Source: Crambe crambe (lineage: Eukaryota; Porifera; Demospongiae; Poecilosclerida; Crambeidae). Taken from it: 64,000 nucleotides of DNA. Shown here piece by piece: positions 45,901 to 58,149 of the stretch (the first letter of the stretch is position 1; each line of letters opens with the position of its first letter). The stretch spans positions 992,001 through 1,056,000 of the forward strand of contig OZ004591.1 in assembly GCA_963924555.1 (NCBI GenBank), in the 5' to 3' direction. A model generated the notes under the pieces. It worked only from the letters and a program-made list of their open reading frames with translations, was not told where the DNA came from and did not search any database. Position numbers and translations under genes: made by a program.

Positions 45901-48900
45901 GCAATATCAAGACCGTTGGAGAAAATGCGCTGAAACACGGAGAAAACCAAGAGAGGATTGCAGAGAGAAGCATGGTTTAGTGTGCACACTGTTGTGGTTG
46001 GCTGGTGCTGCGACTTCAAAGACTCACTGCTCGGTAAGCATGAAGGGTGATAGGAACTATGCCAATAGAAGCTAATTGGAGCAGACAGAAGTGAAGCATC
46101 GCCTTGATAAGTAAAAACCAAACTCAAAGCTTCAGATAAGAGTGGTCTCAATGCCAATACAGACGTCTGAGAAGATGAAATAAGCTTGTGAATAGCTTCA
46201 TTCTCAATGAGAGGCTGAAGGATATCCCCCAAGCTAGTACTTGAAAGAAATTTTTCGATTTGACTTATCTCTTTGTTGTCGATACCTGTGACTGAAGTTG
46301 AGTGGAATCCATCTTCTGGATCACTATTGCAGTCTTGCACGACAATAAGAATAGATGGTTCACCGTCTAACACCGTCTGCTGCAAACCTGTGATCTGGAA
46401 GGGAAGATTGAAATGGGGAGACGATTCTACCCTACCCCACTTCTCATTCTTGGAGTCTTGTAAGCGATTACAATCGCTAGCGATCTGGAAAGTCAGCCAG
46501 GTCAAGAGGAGGCAATGGAGAAGTACTCGTGTCTCGACGTCCAGTTCAGACCAGGAAGACGGGAGGCTGCACACGCCATTGTGCATCACTGGCAGGACCA
46601 GTATGGCGGCCTGACTGCTGGAAGTGTTGCTGCTGTCCAGTAGTTTATTGCTGAAGGAAACATCCTACAGGAGAGAATTAAATGTGGAGTCATGTCATAA
46701 TAGATACACGACTATAATAATTATGTTGTCCTTTCCTTTTGATGTGGTTAAGAAAGAATGGTACTGTAGTCAAAGAATGGTTTGACTTATGGTTTCATGT
46801 ACAGTGGAGACCACATTCTCCTTATCCCTTACCTCATGATAGACAGGATCAGTAGCAGGGGTTTCAAAATGGGAGGGTGGCTTCTTGGAGAGGATTCGTC
46901 TCTGCACAGTAGACTTGACTACCTCTGGGTCAATAACTGCCGTACTTCCTCTTGCATCAGACAAAGTGCCAGACGACTCCAAGGCAGTGATGGATGAATC
47001 AGAACCCACTGAAGCTGTACTGGATGTTAGGGAGTGTTCTTCATCACTGCTGGTGTTGAAGCTGTCACTTCTAATCCTCTGCAGGATGTGAGCCCGTCGT
47101 CTCTGCGAAGATGATGATCTTTCAGTATTCTGTTTGGCCTTGGACTGCTCCTTCTTGTGAGATTTCTTTGACTTCTTGGCTTGCTTTTTGGACCTTTTGC
47201 CCTTGGGCGAATTGGGAGTGGAAGCAGTTGGACTACCGATGGGTCCCTTCTGATCCCCTCCACTGCTTCCCCCTTCAGAACTGGGAGCGTCAGCATCCTC
47301 TGAAATACTTGATGATTTAAATGTTGGCGAATCCACCATTTCAACAGGGATGACACATTTCAATTTCTCAGGACGAGCTTTTATCTTGCTTTTATGAGCG
47401 GCAGTCGATTTTGCTTCTCTCTTTGTAGCACTTTCATTATGTGCAGTATTAGTAATAGTCGTAATGTCTTTAATTTTGTAGTCACCTGATTTGACGCTGT
47501 GGGGAGTTGACCTGTTCTTTGTAGCACTTTCATTCTGTGCAGTATTAGTAATAGTCATAATGTCCTTAACTTTGACTTTGTAGTCACCTGATTCGATGCT
47601 GTGGGGAGTTGACCCGTTCTTTGTAGCACTTTCATTCTGTGCAGTATTATTTGTCGTAGTATCTTTGGATTTGACTTTGTGGTCACCTGACCTGTGGACG
47701 CGGTGAAGGTTGTGTGAAGGATGAGAGGGAGGTGAAGGGGGGAGGAGATGGGGAGGGGGGAGAGTGGAGGGAGAAAGAGCGAGGGAGGCAGAGAGAGAAG
47801 CAGAGGAAGAGGAAGTTATATGATCAGCCAGGGAAGGAGTTACTGAAGTTCTAAAGTCTCCCTTTATCTTCCTTCTTTGTTCTTCCCACGCCTCAGAATC
47901 ATCATCACTGTCAGAATCTGATCTATATGTTACAAGATTAGAGAGGTGTCCTTATAAATAGAGAATACTGCATAAAAAGTGACCTGATTAGAGAGGTGTC
48001 CTTTAATTAGAGATGTGTCCTTATAATACTGTATAAAAAGTGACCTGATTAGAGAGGTGTCCTTTAATTAGAGATGTGTCTTTATAATTAATACTGCATA
48101 AAAAGTGACCTGATTAAAGAGGTGGAATAGAAAAGTCCACATTGATGGGGTAAATATGAGGTTTCACTATGTACATACCTTTCCTCGTGAGTATCTATGG
48201 TATTTTTCTGCCTCAGGTCTAGGAATACAGTCGGTCTTTCAGTTTCTCTTTTTCCCTGTTCTATTGATAAACATAGAAAAGAAATCATACTCTTATGTCA
48301 GTCCTTTGGAATGCTTCCAATTTCAGAATGCTTAAAAGTGTTGCCACTAGTAAGAGTGAAGACATATTATTCTTACAATTTATACATGTCTTTTGCAGGT
48401 GCTTATATTTTGAAAAGGGGTGGGTTATCATCTTTCATTGCTCTATATACTGTACCTTCACCCCATTCTTGTTAGTAGTCTGTATTCCATACAAATGCTA
48501 ATTTGTCCCCCTTTAATGGACCCATAACAGCTACTTTACCACTAAGAGTATAGTCATACCTTGTACAGAGTGAATATTATCATTGCTTGATAGGTTAACC
48601 ACTGCTTCTCCAAGTCCTTCATGCCCACCAGCCTGAGACATAGAGAGCTGGCGCAACTGTTCCATCAGTTCTTCACCGACATTACAAGTGTCTCCCGACT
48701 TTTGCTTTATCCCCCAGACCAGTCTTGGATCACGAGAAGATGAAGGACTAACAGTCTCCTCTTCAGAGGAGTTTGGGTTCATCTTGACTTGTGACTGAAT
48801 GGAATCAGGTGCATTTTCCACGATCTCCAGGGCACGGTCAATCTCCGATTCATGGATGGTTTCAAGGGTACTCAGAGAGAGAAGCTGCCTTCGAGGTCTG

Positions 48901-49684
48901 GTTTGACAAGACGTGTTAAGCCGAGGATTCTGTAACTTTGACTCACTATCACTTTGAAAGGGTGATATATTTTCTGATTCATTAGCTTCATCAGTGGATG
49001 ATAAATGATTTTTAGAGTCATGGAGAGCTGTGATCATTTCTATTAAAAGATCTTGCTTCAAGCTCGAACTGTCAAATTGATTCTGAAATTGACCAGACAT
49101 TATCTTTTCCTCTGAGATTTCAAGGGCATTGGCAAATTCCATCTCAAATGTATCCCATTGCTTCTTTGAGGTAGAAGATTCATCTGGTGGTCTAGCGTCA
49201 TCATTGCCAACCTGTACTAAGTCCGATTCCGAAACCTGGTGATCTGTACCTGGTTCCAAATCTAAGTCCTCAGGTTCATGACTGTCGGCGAGGGAGTTAG
49301 ATCCCGAATCCAGGCTCTCTGTCCCTTCTGCGAACAACCCAAGAGATTTCATGTGGTTAGAACGGCAGAAAACATCCATTGGATCATCACTAGTATTGCC
49401 TACTTCCTGCAAGAATGAAGCAAATGTACAAGTGGGTGTGGTTTTGAGTTTGCACACTGCAGCTGTACTGTAGGACTAGATTCCATTAAAAAAAACATGA
49501 AACATTCTTCTATATATAATTATTATGATTAGCTAATATTGGCAAGCTAGTCAAATCACATCAGATGACAGTGTTAGCTAGGCCATCTTACTTCATCCGA
49601 GCTTTCTGATTTGAAATCTGCAGACGGCAGGCCAGGAAGATCAGCTATTATTCCCTCAAACTCGTCAGACGATCCTTCACACAT
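42946..49684 (-). CDS. DNAAF8: Dynein axonemal assembly factor 8 (C16orf71)-like protein with NDK-like C-terminal half
   Basis: Ten exons (minus): 49592-49684, 48560-49406, 48179-48260, 46833-47922, 44172-46664, 43745-43866, 43597-43687, 43243-43536, 43107-43192 and 42946-43048, total 1766 aa. The acidic, disordered N-terminal half opens with FEGIIADLPGLP. It carries ERPTVFLDLRQ around residue 325, followed by a Ser/Asp run and EAWEEQRRK; this matches the conserved FIDLRQ region of DNAAF8. The second half is folded, with an NDK-like segment near residue 1000 (RGPDAIYHW, IVGPDDSSLAKITDP, AKWFGGR). The catalytic NDK histidine motif is not evident. Family role: assembling outer dynein arms of motile cilia in the cytoplasm. 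Mammalian DNAAF8 is about 520 aa, so this form is much longer. The exon 5 donor (AAT|GTTAGT) avoids a stop 50 bases further on. Family call is moderate; exon structure is firm. Confidence 0.7.
47425..47690 (-). repeat. Coding tandem repeat in DNAAF8-like exon 4
   Basis: Three imperfect copies of a unit of about 35 codons read TAQNESATKN.STPHS followed by SGDYK and KDI.TITN. They are in frame and polar, so probably disordered protein. Copies differ by substitutions and a short indel. Confidence 0.8.
47940..48116. repeat. Tandem repeat GTGACCTGATTAGAGAGGTG, DNAAF8-like intron
   Basis: About three copies of a unit near 60 bp with the words GAGAGGTGTCCTTTAATTAG and CTTATAATACTG. Related to the dispersed GTGTCC family. 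Confidence 0.8.
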
Positions 49685-51100
49685 GACCTTGACAATGTCT
49701 TATTTCTTATTTACTCTTCTCTCTCGATCTCAGTCATTATTACTCCGTATTCTCCAATTAGCTATTAGAGTATCCTCAATATCCGGGAATTTACAGTAGC
49801 TTGCGGCTATTTATTGCCATCTATTTTAATAGTTGCAAATGATGAACGAGACCGTTTAACGTTTACTCTCTGTGGTTTAAGTTGCTGAGGACCGAACCAG
49901 CTGCTTTGAACGTGCTGACTGCTGAAGTACCCATTACTGTGAGCCAGTAGATAGCTTAGCTAGATAGCTAAGCTTACCGGTAGGTGATATCCTTTGACTT
50001 CGGCAGTCAAAGCTTAAAGTGGATAAAACCTACCTTGTTGGAAATATAACCATGTAGAGTACAGTGCTGTGGTCGTCAATGCAGTACTCTTGAACTTGCA
50101 GCATATGCTTAATAATCTTCCAAAGCTTCTCAATGAGCAATTTTATTCACTCAGGGAAGTTATGGAATACTTGTTGCAGGAAATTGCAGATAGATCTCTT
50201 TTTGTTTGTGATTAATACCCTCACCTAGGGACATGCAAATTATGCCAGCATAGTATGGGTTGAACCTTAATGTCAGCACAATGCTGGCATAATAGGGGAT
50301 TTTTTACTAATAGGGGTTGGCAGATATGGAGGTATTGATGTTGCTTGAGTTTCTTTGTATAAACTGCTGAATTAGAGTAGCCACCTATGTAATTGGTGGT
50401 GGTAACAAATAAAACTATTACGACTATCTTTTTCTTTACTAAATGTTCCAGCAAACTAACTTGCTGCTGATAAAATTATAATGGATGACTAAAAGAGGCT
50501 GCAATTATGCTACAATAAACTATCACCAATTTTTAAAGCATAATAGGCTTTTTTGTTGAGCATAATAGGGCAGGGGTTCTGGCATTGGAGCATAGCATAA
50601 TAGGGAAGAAAAAAAGTATAATTTACATGTCTCTACCCTCACCTGCACCACAACGAGTAGGTTTGATCCTATTCAATTAAGGTGGTGTTAATAGGTGTAA
50701 CCGTGTAGAATGACTATCATGTTACCTGCTAAAAAATAGAGTAAAGTTGTATACTGAGATCAGTATAAGTGCTTGCATACTCAGTATATGGTCAGTGCAT
50801 GCATGTTGTTGTCCATGCCCGCATGTGTGAGGTTCCTTTTGGTGTGGTTGAAGAAGTGGCAGGGGCTTCCTTCCTCTAATAAACAAAATCCAGTGTGATG
50901 ACATCTTTATTCCTTCTTGCCAATGCAGCATCTAAGTATTTTATCTGCTTCCTTTCAGCTTCCTGATATCAGGTATGTATGTATGTATGTATGTTATGTC
51001 TCCAAGGCTTTCTTGTAGCTCTATGTAAACATAGTTCTCATACTCATACTTGTCCAGTCAGCAATTTCTATTCATGCACTTCTTGCTTCCTTTTTCTCAG
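49685..51100. other. Divergent spacer between DNAAF8-like and pseudokinase genes
   Basis: No confident coding sequence. A donor-like CCGGTAGGT at about 49977-49985 and a TATCAG|GTATGT donor at about 50970 could end non-coding or small upstream exons of the pseudokinase gene. A TCAG|CTTCCTGATATCAG mini-exon (14 nt) would be in phase with the next exon. A (TATG)n run lies at about 50973-50995. Confidence 0.4.
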
Positions 51101-51102
51101 AG

Positions 51103-54100
51103 ATGCAGGATGTTCAGAGTGAGGTGCAGAAGTACTCCGTGATGGTGGGCTTCATTTTGATTCTCGTATTCGTGGTTCCTTGCATCACGCTGGCTCTTGT
51201 GGCCAAGTACTTTCAGAAACAGAGTTCTAGTCGGAAGGTAAAGTGCATTGTATGGTGTTTAAGCTAAGATGGTTGGTTAGTGCATAAGTAGCTATCACCT
51301 GAAAATTGCAATCAAAACTTCATGCCCTGAACTTTAAGGCACTGGATGTCTGACCAATTTTTTGAAAAAATCGGAGGGGGGGGGGGGGACATTCCATTGT
51401 CCTAAGCACTAAGATTTGGTCAAACTTAATATTTCCAAGCAGAAAATGACTCTAAGGGAAATGCTCGTAAGAGAGCCAACAGTCATAGTAAGATTTGATC
51501 AGGCACCCAAGATACTTGTACCATCACTTCTCAAATAAGCTAACTCTACTCGGCCTGTGAACCTGCATGCATATATACATACATGCATGCATCACTGGCA
51601 TATAACATTTGAAAATTTGGGCAAAGTTGACCAGTTAATCAACTTATGACTGGAATTTCATGTCTGCTATGAATCTAGCATCTTCTAAATGTCCACTGAT
51701 TACTAATAATGGGCCATTCATCACAATAGATCAAGTGTCATAACCATGTGATTTCAGGCACCTTTGTAGTGGATCAGTAGTAGCCTTGTTTCCAGGCCTT
51801 TTTTTTCTTCTGGGAATGAGGCTAGGAGATCAGTGAGTTGTTCCATCCTTCATGATTAGCAATGAAAAATTTTCAGGCAGTGGTTGGTCCATGGACCATT
51901 TGTGTGCCCCTTCATACACCGTACCAGGACCAAAACAAAGGCATTTTTAGCATCAAATCCTGAACATGGTGATGGACTATGTATATGTTGATCCTGGACC
52001 CTGGGAGGGAGATTAGTTGCTATCGGGGTGGTGGCGATTGGATTTTTTATCACTAGAAATAGGAAATTTGTACCATACGGGAGATTGCTGCACTTCAATA
52101 ATTCTAGTGCTCCATCAGTGCTCCTTGTTTTGGCAGGTGTAAGGGAAATTGTTGATCTAACAAAGTGTGTGATGGAGCGAGTAAGGTTGGCATTGTTTGT
52201 GAAGTGTGTGAGGTTTCTGTTTGCTGTGTGTTTAGTGAAGTGTGTGAGGTTTCCACGTGCCAATATCAAAATGCAATGCTCGTGGTTGTTTATCTCTCAG
52301 GTCAAGGCAAGCGTACTGATCGAAACTCATCTGTTCCTTGCCAATTTGATCCCTCTAAGAAATTGTATGTGTACCTAATGACGTCCTTGGCCAACCCTGC
52401 CAATTTTATCCCTCCAAGAAATTATCTACATTATATGTACCTATACTGGCTGTTACTTCTGAGAATAATGAGGTCAGTGTATCGAGTTGCAGTCTAAAAG
52501 CTTTTTGTCCCTTTGTAAGTAGAGAATTTGGAAGTTACCAAAGATCAAAAGCAAATGAAATTCAACTCCCATCTTGTTGACCATTAAATGTTTTGTGTTC
52601 GTCGACTGATCTTTAGTGTTATCATATGTTGCTGTAATCCAAAAGGATGCCATTCCCTGGCTGAGCAAAATGCCAGTGATTCTTTAAAGTCCACTAATCC
52701 ATTATTCATTGCTTCTATTAATTGTTTAAAGGACGCAAGGAGACCTTATTTGTAAGACAGCTTTTAAATTATTAATCTAGGCTACATACACGCATACATA
52801 CATAGGTGGGAGGCTGGCGCATGCTTGATAAACAAGTTGACATGACTCTTTGTGCCTCATCTCAGTCTCTGCTTACACAGGCACAAAGAGCTGGGGAACA
52901 ATCACCTCCGCACACATCACCACCAGGCTCAAAGAGATACCACCACTGACTGGGACACAATTATTGCACACACCACCACCAGGCACAAAGAGCCATACCA
53001 AATCCTTATGCATCACTACCAGGCACAAAGAATCACCAGCATTCATACTGGTCTAAACTCTTAGACTGCACGTGGAGGTGGTTGTGGGTGAATCAGCAGT
53101 GTGCACTGAAGAATTCATGCATGGGTCAATTTGCTATCTATCATACCTGTGAGGTAGTGTGGCCAATTCTCTTTGTTTGTTATTACTATGCAGCCACCAG
53201 GTTGGTATACCTAGATGTAGTTAACAATTGGTTAAGCACGAGTCTCTGTTTTGGTACTAACCATCTACATATTTTATGGAGGTAGTTATGGCCAATTTCA
53301 CACAGTTCTCTACGAGTTAGTTCTGATTTCTTAACTAGTTGTGTAGGAAGTTACGCTCGATAGGACCACGTCGTGACAAGAATTGTTTGTTGTTTTTCCT
53401 TCGGAGAAAATGTCTGAAATTTGTAGTGGTATAGCCAGTCATGTACAAAGAAGGGGAGCAGTCAGGGGTTTTTGGTCGACCCCTCAAGACAGTTAGGGAC
53501 AGCTGTAGGTGTCATTAGCCAACCCCTTGGCACAGAGGGGGATATCGGGTGGAGACAGCTGTAGGTGTCGTTACCCAACCCCTTGGCACAGAGGGAGTTA
53601 TCGGGTGGATACAGCTGTAGGTGTCGTTAGCCAACCCCTTGGCACAGTAGGGCTGTCAGCTTGACCCCTTGGCACACTGCGGGGTTATTGGGTGCAGTTA
53701 GCTAGCTTGACCCCTTGTCACAATGGGAGCATCATTTGCCAACCTCTTGGGAAAGTGTTGAGTGTGAAGGACTTCAAAATCATTGTGTGTAATAAATCTG
53801 ATGGTTTGATTGAGGAAAAAGCTGAAATCCTATACTCTATACATCCTCATATTAGGAGTGAAACCTTATTATGGGGAAAACCCTATACTCTGTGACCTTA
53901 GTTAAGTACCCCATACCTTATATACTGGGGTGAAACCCTATACTCTACACCCTTGGGGGATGAAACCCTATACCCTTACTCTACAGTCTTGATTAGTGTG
54001 TGGGTGTAATTAGAGTGTCCTAAGTCTTAATTATGCTGAGCATTTAGTGATGTCACAAGCAGGTGGTATTGACAGGTTCATTAGTTTGCATTAAGGGTGC

Positions 54101-57100
54101 AGGCACACTCCGCCCACGCATGGTTGCTAGGGAAAATTAACTTAAAAACTATTCATGATAGAAATTTCTAACTTGCACCACATTATTAAGTATCAGAATA
54201 GTACTACATACACAAAAAAACGAAGGAGGACCAATCAAAATGACTGATGTTATAACTGATTCCATTCTCAAGGTAAACTGTGTTACATCTCAATGACCTC
54301 TTGGAATCAATGGCTGATTTTTGATATACAGCTTCTTATACTTATTGCCATAAAAATTACATTTAGTTTTTGTCAATTCACATTCTACTTTTCAATTTAT
54401 CCATATAGGATCTTGTGTCCTGCACATTCTGTACTAGCTATAAACTAAAGCAAAATGTAACTTTTTAGACCTTGTCAAGTAGTTGCCATATGCAAAATAT
54501 TGGCCCATTCCCATGCATAGTTCCTGAGTTGCAATGACTTGTTCATTATTCATGCTAGCATGGATTTTATATGTGCCAAAGCAGCAGCTGCTATTGTGTT
54601 TACTATCTGTTATTTTAGCGCGGTAGTGTTTGTGGTTAATTAGTGCTAGTACTAGCGCATGCCTTGGTTACTATGTGCCTGAACATGCTAGTCAACAAGT
54701 CAAGGAAGAATAGGTGGGGTTTAGCAGTCAAGGAAATGGGTGGGGTTTAGCCTCATACTTGTACACACTTTTTTTTGCTTTTCTCCCACCCCATGAAAAA
54801 AGTGGGCCTGGGGAAGAGGCTAAGGTGGAGTTTTGCTTCATGATAGTTACTAAAAGGGATGGACTGATCATACAGAGCTGTTGGTTTTCATACGTACATA
54901 CATTACAAAGATGTTGATGAGCTGATCTGATCTGCTTTCTCCATTCCACAGCATTCCACCATTAGGAACATAATGGGTTCCATTCGAATTAACGAAGAGA
55001 AGAGCGCACCTGACTCGGACACCAGTGGACTGGGAACGTTCGGACTGGTGGAAGTTCAAACCAGCCAGTTAGAATACCTCGAACGCATAGGTCAGTGTGT
55101 GTGTGTTCATATACTTGAAGATAGAGTTTGAGTATTCCTCATGTTGCAAACGACCAATAGACCCAGACATAATCACTCCCACTCTAAAGGTGAAAACTTG
55201 ACACTGTAGTTTATTGGTGTTCACTTGATCATTCATATAACTTAAAACAACAACAAATAAATAAACAAACAAACAAACAAACAACAACAACAACAGCAAC
55301 AGCAACAACAAAACCAGCTCATAAAGTGGTTGATCAGCTTTTAAATTGAAACTTATTAATCAAGAGTTAGAGCATATAATCTCTCCCCCCCCCCCCCCCC
55401 CCCCCCCCCCCAATAATGCAATTGATTTTTTATACAGTGAGTCCAAAGTACAACCTTGGATGCATAGAGACGTGGAAGGCCTATGCTCCTCCTCTATCTT
55501 ATGGCCCCAACAAGTGCAGGAAGTTAGTTGCCGTCAGGAAGCCAAGTACCAATGTACAAAGCAGAAAAATCTCCAGTAAGTAACACTAGAAATCTTGTGC
55601 TCACCTTGACGGAACCCATCTAATTTATGTATTTTTATCATAGATGAAAGTAGTAGAGAGAACCACACTGCCTGCCTAAAGCCTGAACTTCTTTCTCTCT
55701 CACACATTCCACCTCACCATTTCATCCTCAATCTGCTGGGCTTGTGTAATCCCAACTATACATCAGGTGAGTGCTGATTACGTAGAAGTCCTGATAAAAG
55801 AAGTGTCCTAAATAGATTAGAGAAGTGTCCTGAATAGAGATGTCCTGGTAAATGAAGTGTCCTGAATAGCAATGGGTGTTCATACTCGGATTGCTGTGTC
55901 AGTGCCACAGGTTTACTGTACCTATTTTCCTAAAGTGGCCAGATAAAGTGGCCAGAAAGTGACCGTAGCTGGCCAAAGATACTTTTTTTCTCTCCCACAC
56001 TCAGTGACTTGTTCAGCCCTGATCATGGAGTACCCCCTGTATGGAGCCTTGCAACCCTTTCTGGTGTGTAAACGTCGTGGCTACCTATCTAATAACTCCA
56101 GCCAGTGGGCAGGGCTTGAGCACCAGAACCTCGAGGACAATGTGATCAGAGCTCTCCCAGACGACACTCGCTGCTCTCTCACGAGTCTCTTGGACGATTA
56201 TGATACAAGAAGTCAACCTTTCAAGTCACCACTGAATGTCCACTTGAGTGATCTGGATGTACTGCTCTTCGGCTTGCAGATAGCAAGTGGGATGAACTTC
56301 CTCACCAATTCTGGGGTGAGCTTAAAAGAGAACTAGTCATTGTGATAAAGCCAGGAAGGCAGTCTAAGAGTAAATACACCACTAACATGATAAGAATCTC
56401 CAATACGTATGTAGGCATTTAGGTTCACTAAAGGGAGGTGGTATTATGTTATTCCTCCATTTGTTGATAACTTTGTAATGCTACTCCAGGGAATCCTACT
56501 CATTGTCTGGACATGATTATCTAATAGCACTTTTATAGCATTGATCAGATAAAGGGCAGAAAGTGACTGGACAGATGATTATTGTGTGTCCTGCTACATG
56601 ACCAGCTTCTTTCCCTTTGATGCAGATAATCCACAAGTATGTTTCTACGGATAACACTGTTATTTCCACTGGTTTCTACTTGAAGTTGAGTGGTTTGGCA
56701 AGTGACATTCCAGTCATACACAGAAAAACCAGCAGCAGTCAACTCAGAAGAAACCCCAGTGTATGTTTACCTGTTTGTTGTTGTACAGTTGTTATTGTTG
56801 TCGTTGCCGTTGTTATGGAGAACTTACAACAGTCAACAGTACAGTTGACTGAGAAGAAATCTTACGTGTGTAATTTGCCTCTATTGCTTGTTGTTAGGAA
56901 GAAACTGCGTATTTATGTTGCATGTGAATATCTAGCATAGTATTACTATGGTACGTACCTTGGAAAGGGCTGCTTATAGGTCTGTGAGTTCTTATCCCTT
57001 TTAATGTGGTTTTAGGAGCTTTGATCTTGGGGAGTATGTTTGGGTTCATAAAGGCACAGGTCCTTTGACAATTATATGAATACACTTGCACATTGGATCA

Positions 57101-58144
57101 GAAATCATTCACTGTAGGAGAGTGACATCTGCCTTGTAAATACCTCCACAAGGTCAAAAGAATCTGGTATGATCCTTTGATTTTTTTCTCCACAGGGTCG
57201 GAATACACTGAAATGGGATGCCCCTGAAATAATTGATGGGAAAGAGTACACAGATAAATCTCAAGTGTGAGTTGTATAGGTTGCTGTGTCCCATAAGACC
57301 AACCTTGTAGGCTCACACCTTACACATCTTTCTCTCTTAGATGGAAATTTGGGATGATTCTGTGGGAGATATGTTCCCTTGGTGACACTCCATTTGCTGA
57401 GGTGCCAGGCAGAACACTGGTGGAGGAGATGAAGAAGGGAGAACTACCCCGCCAACCTGAAGGATGTTCCGATGAACTGTGTGTGGTTAAACTGTAGACA
57501 AAAGAGTTAGGAGTCTGAACTACCCTAATAGTGTGGGATCAAGTATCCTATGAGAAAGAAATACATTTTCCTATCCCACTAGAAGTATAAGGAGGTTATA
57601 AGGAGGTGCTCCTATGATCATTCCTCTCTCTGTAGTTATTCTTTGATGAGAAGTTGTTGGAATTTTGAGGCCGCATCAAGACCTACATTCTCGTATCTTG
57701 TTGAGGTGATCCTGGAGCTCCTTAAGTTACATGATGTGAGTCTTCAATCTTGTGACTATCTAGCCCTAGAATTAATGAATCCCCTGTACACTATCCTCGT
57801 CATTAATCCCCTATCCTTCCACTCCTTTCTCCTCCCCCCAAGCGTGTAGCTCTTTGCTAAGTTCCACATCTTGATCCTTGAAACCAGTCTTCAATCTCCA
57901 ACGTGGTTCCACCTACCTTTTATATGATGAACTTTTTTTGCAGACAACTTCAAAGTCCTTTGAGTTGAATCCTGGGATCCCTCGTCGACGCCCCTCAATA
58001 GTGGTCATCCAACGGAATGTACCTAGGTCCCTTGAAAGCTACTCCAGTGTGACAAGTGACAAGGTCCTCCTGGGTGACTCCACCCCCTCCCCCTCCCCTG
58101 AACTGCACAGCTATCCAAGTGGCTACAATGAAACTGACGTCTGA
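51103..58144 (+). CDS. Single-pass membrane tyrosine pseudokinase (RTK-like)
   Basis: Exons: (51101)51103-51237, 54952-55090, 55438-55575, 55644-55766, 56005-56315, 56626-56760, 57196-57266, 57341-57478, 57636-57735 and 57944-58144; 496 aa from the first ATG. A membrane helix (VGFILILVFVVPCITLALVA) begins near residue 16. The kinase-like domain keeps tyrosine-kinase structural marks: IMEYPLYGAL hinge, LKWDAPEI for the APE motif, WKFGMILWEICSLGDTPF and SCWNFEAASRPTF. Catalysis is lost: no glycine loop, VAVR in place of VAVK, HKYVSTDN in place of the HRD loop and KLSGLA in place of DFG. A 65-residue insert sits after the hinge. Probably a scaffold or co-receptor. A short ectodomain, like STYK1, is possible, but upstream exons with a larger ectodomain may have been missed. 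Confidence 0.82.
51781..51824. repeat. TAGCC...GGCTA foldback, 44 bp
   Basis: Imperfect hairpin related to the perfect palindrome at 42704: TAGCCTTGTTTCCAGG on the left, CTGGGAATGAGGCTA on the right. Confidence 0.6.
53495..53700. repeat. Tandem repeat, unit about 65-70 bp
   Basis: Three to four copies of ACAGCTGTAGGTGTCGTTAG followed by CCAACCCCTTGGCACAGAGG and a GTTATCGGGTG word, with decay to the right. No gene seen. Confidence 0.8.
55386..55411. repeat. Poly-C run, about 26 bp
   Basis: Homopolymer about 27 bp before the acceptor of the pseudokinase exon at 55438. Confidence 0.9.
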
Positions 58145-58149
58145 GAACA

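Larger units (their letters stand above)
51238..54951 (+). other. Intron 1 of the pseudokinase gene (3.7 kb)
   Basis: No coding family recognised. Contains a G-run near 51377-51388, CCACCAGGC(A/T)CAAAGAG repeats at about 52870-53035, a repeat of about 65-70 bp at 53495-53700 (GGTGTCGTTAGCCAACCCCT), AACCCTATACTC repeats at about 53830-53985, and the foldbacks at 51781-51824 and 54748-54822. Confidence 0.6.

Noticed and set aside
44821..46614. Plus-strand frames opposite the DNAAF8-like large exon
   Set aside because: Shadows; the minus-strand frame runs 831 codons in phase with both neighbouring exons.
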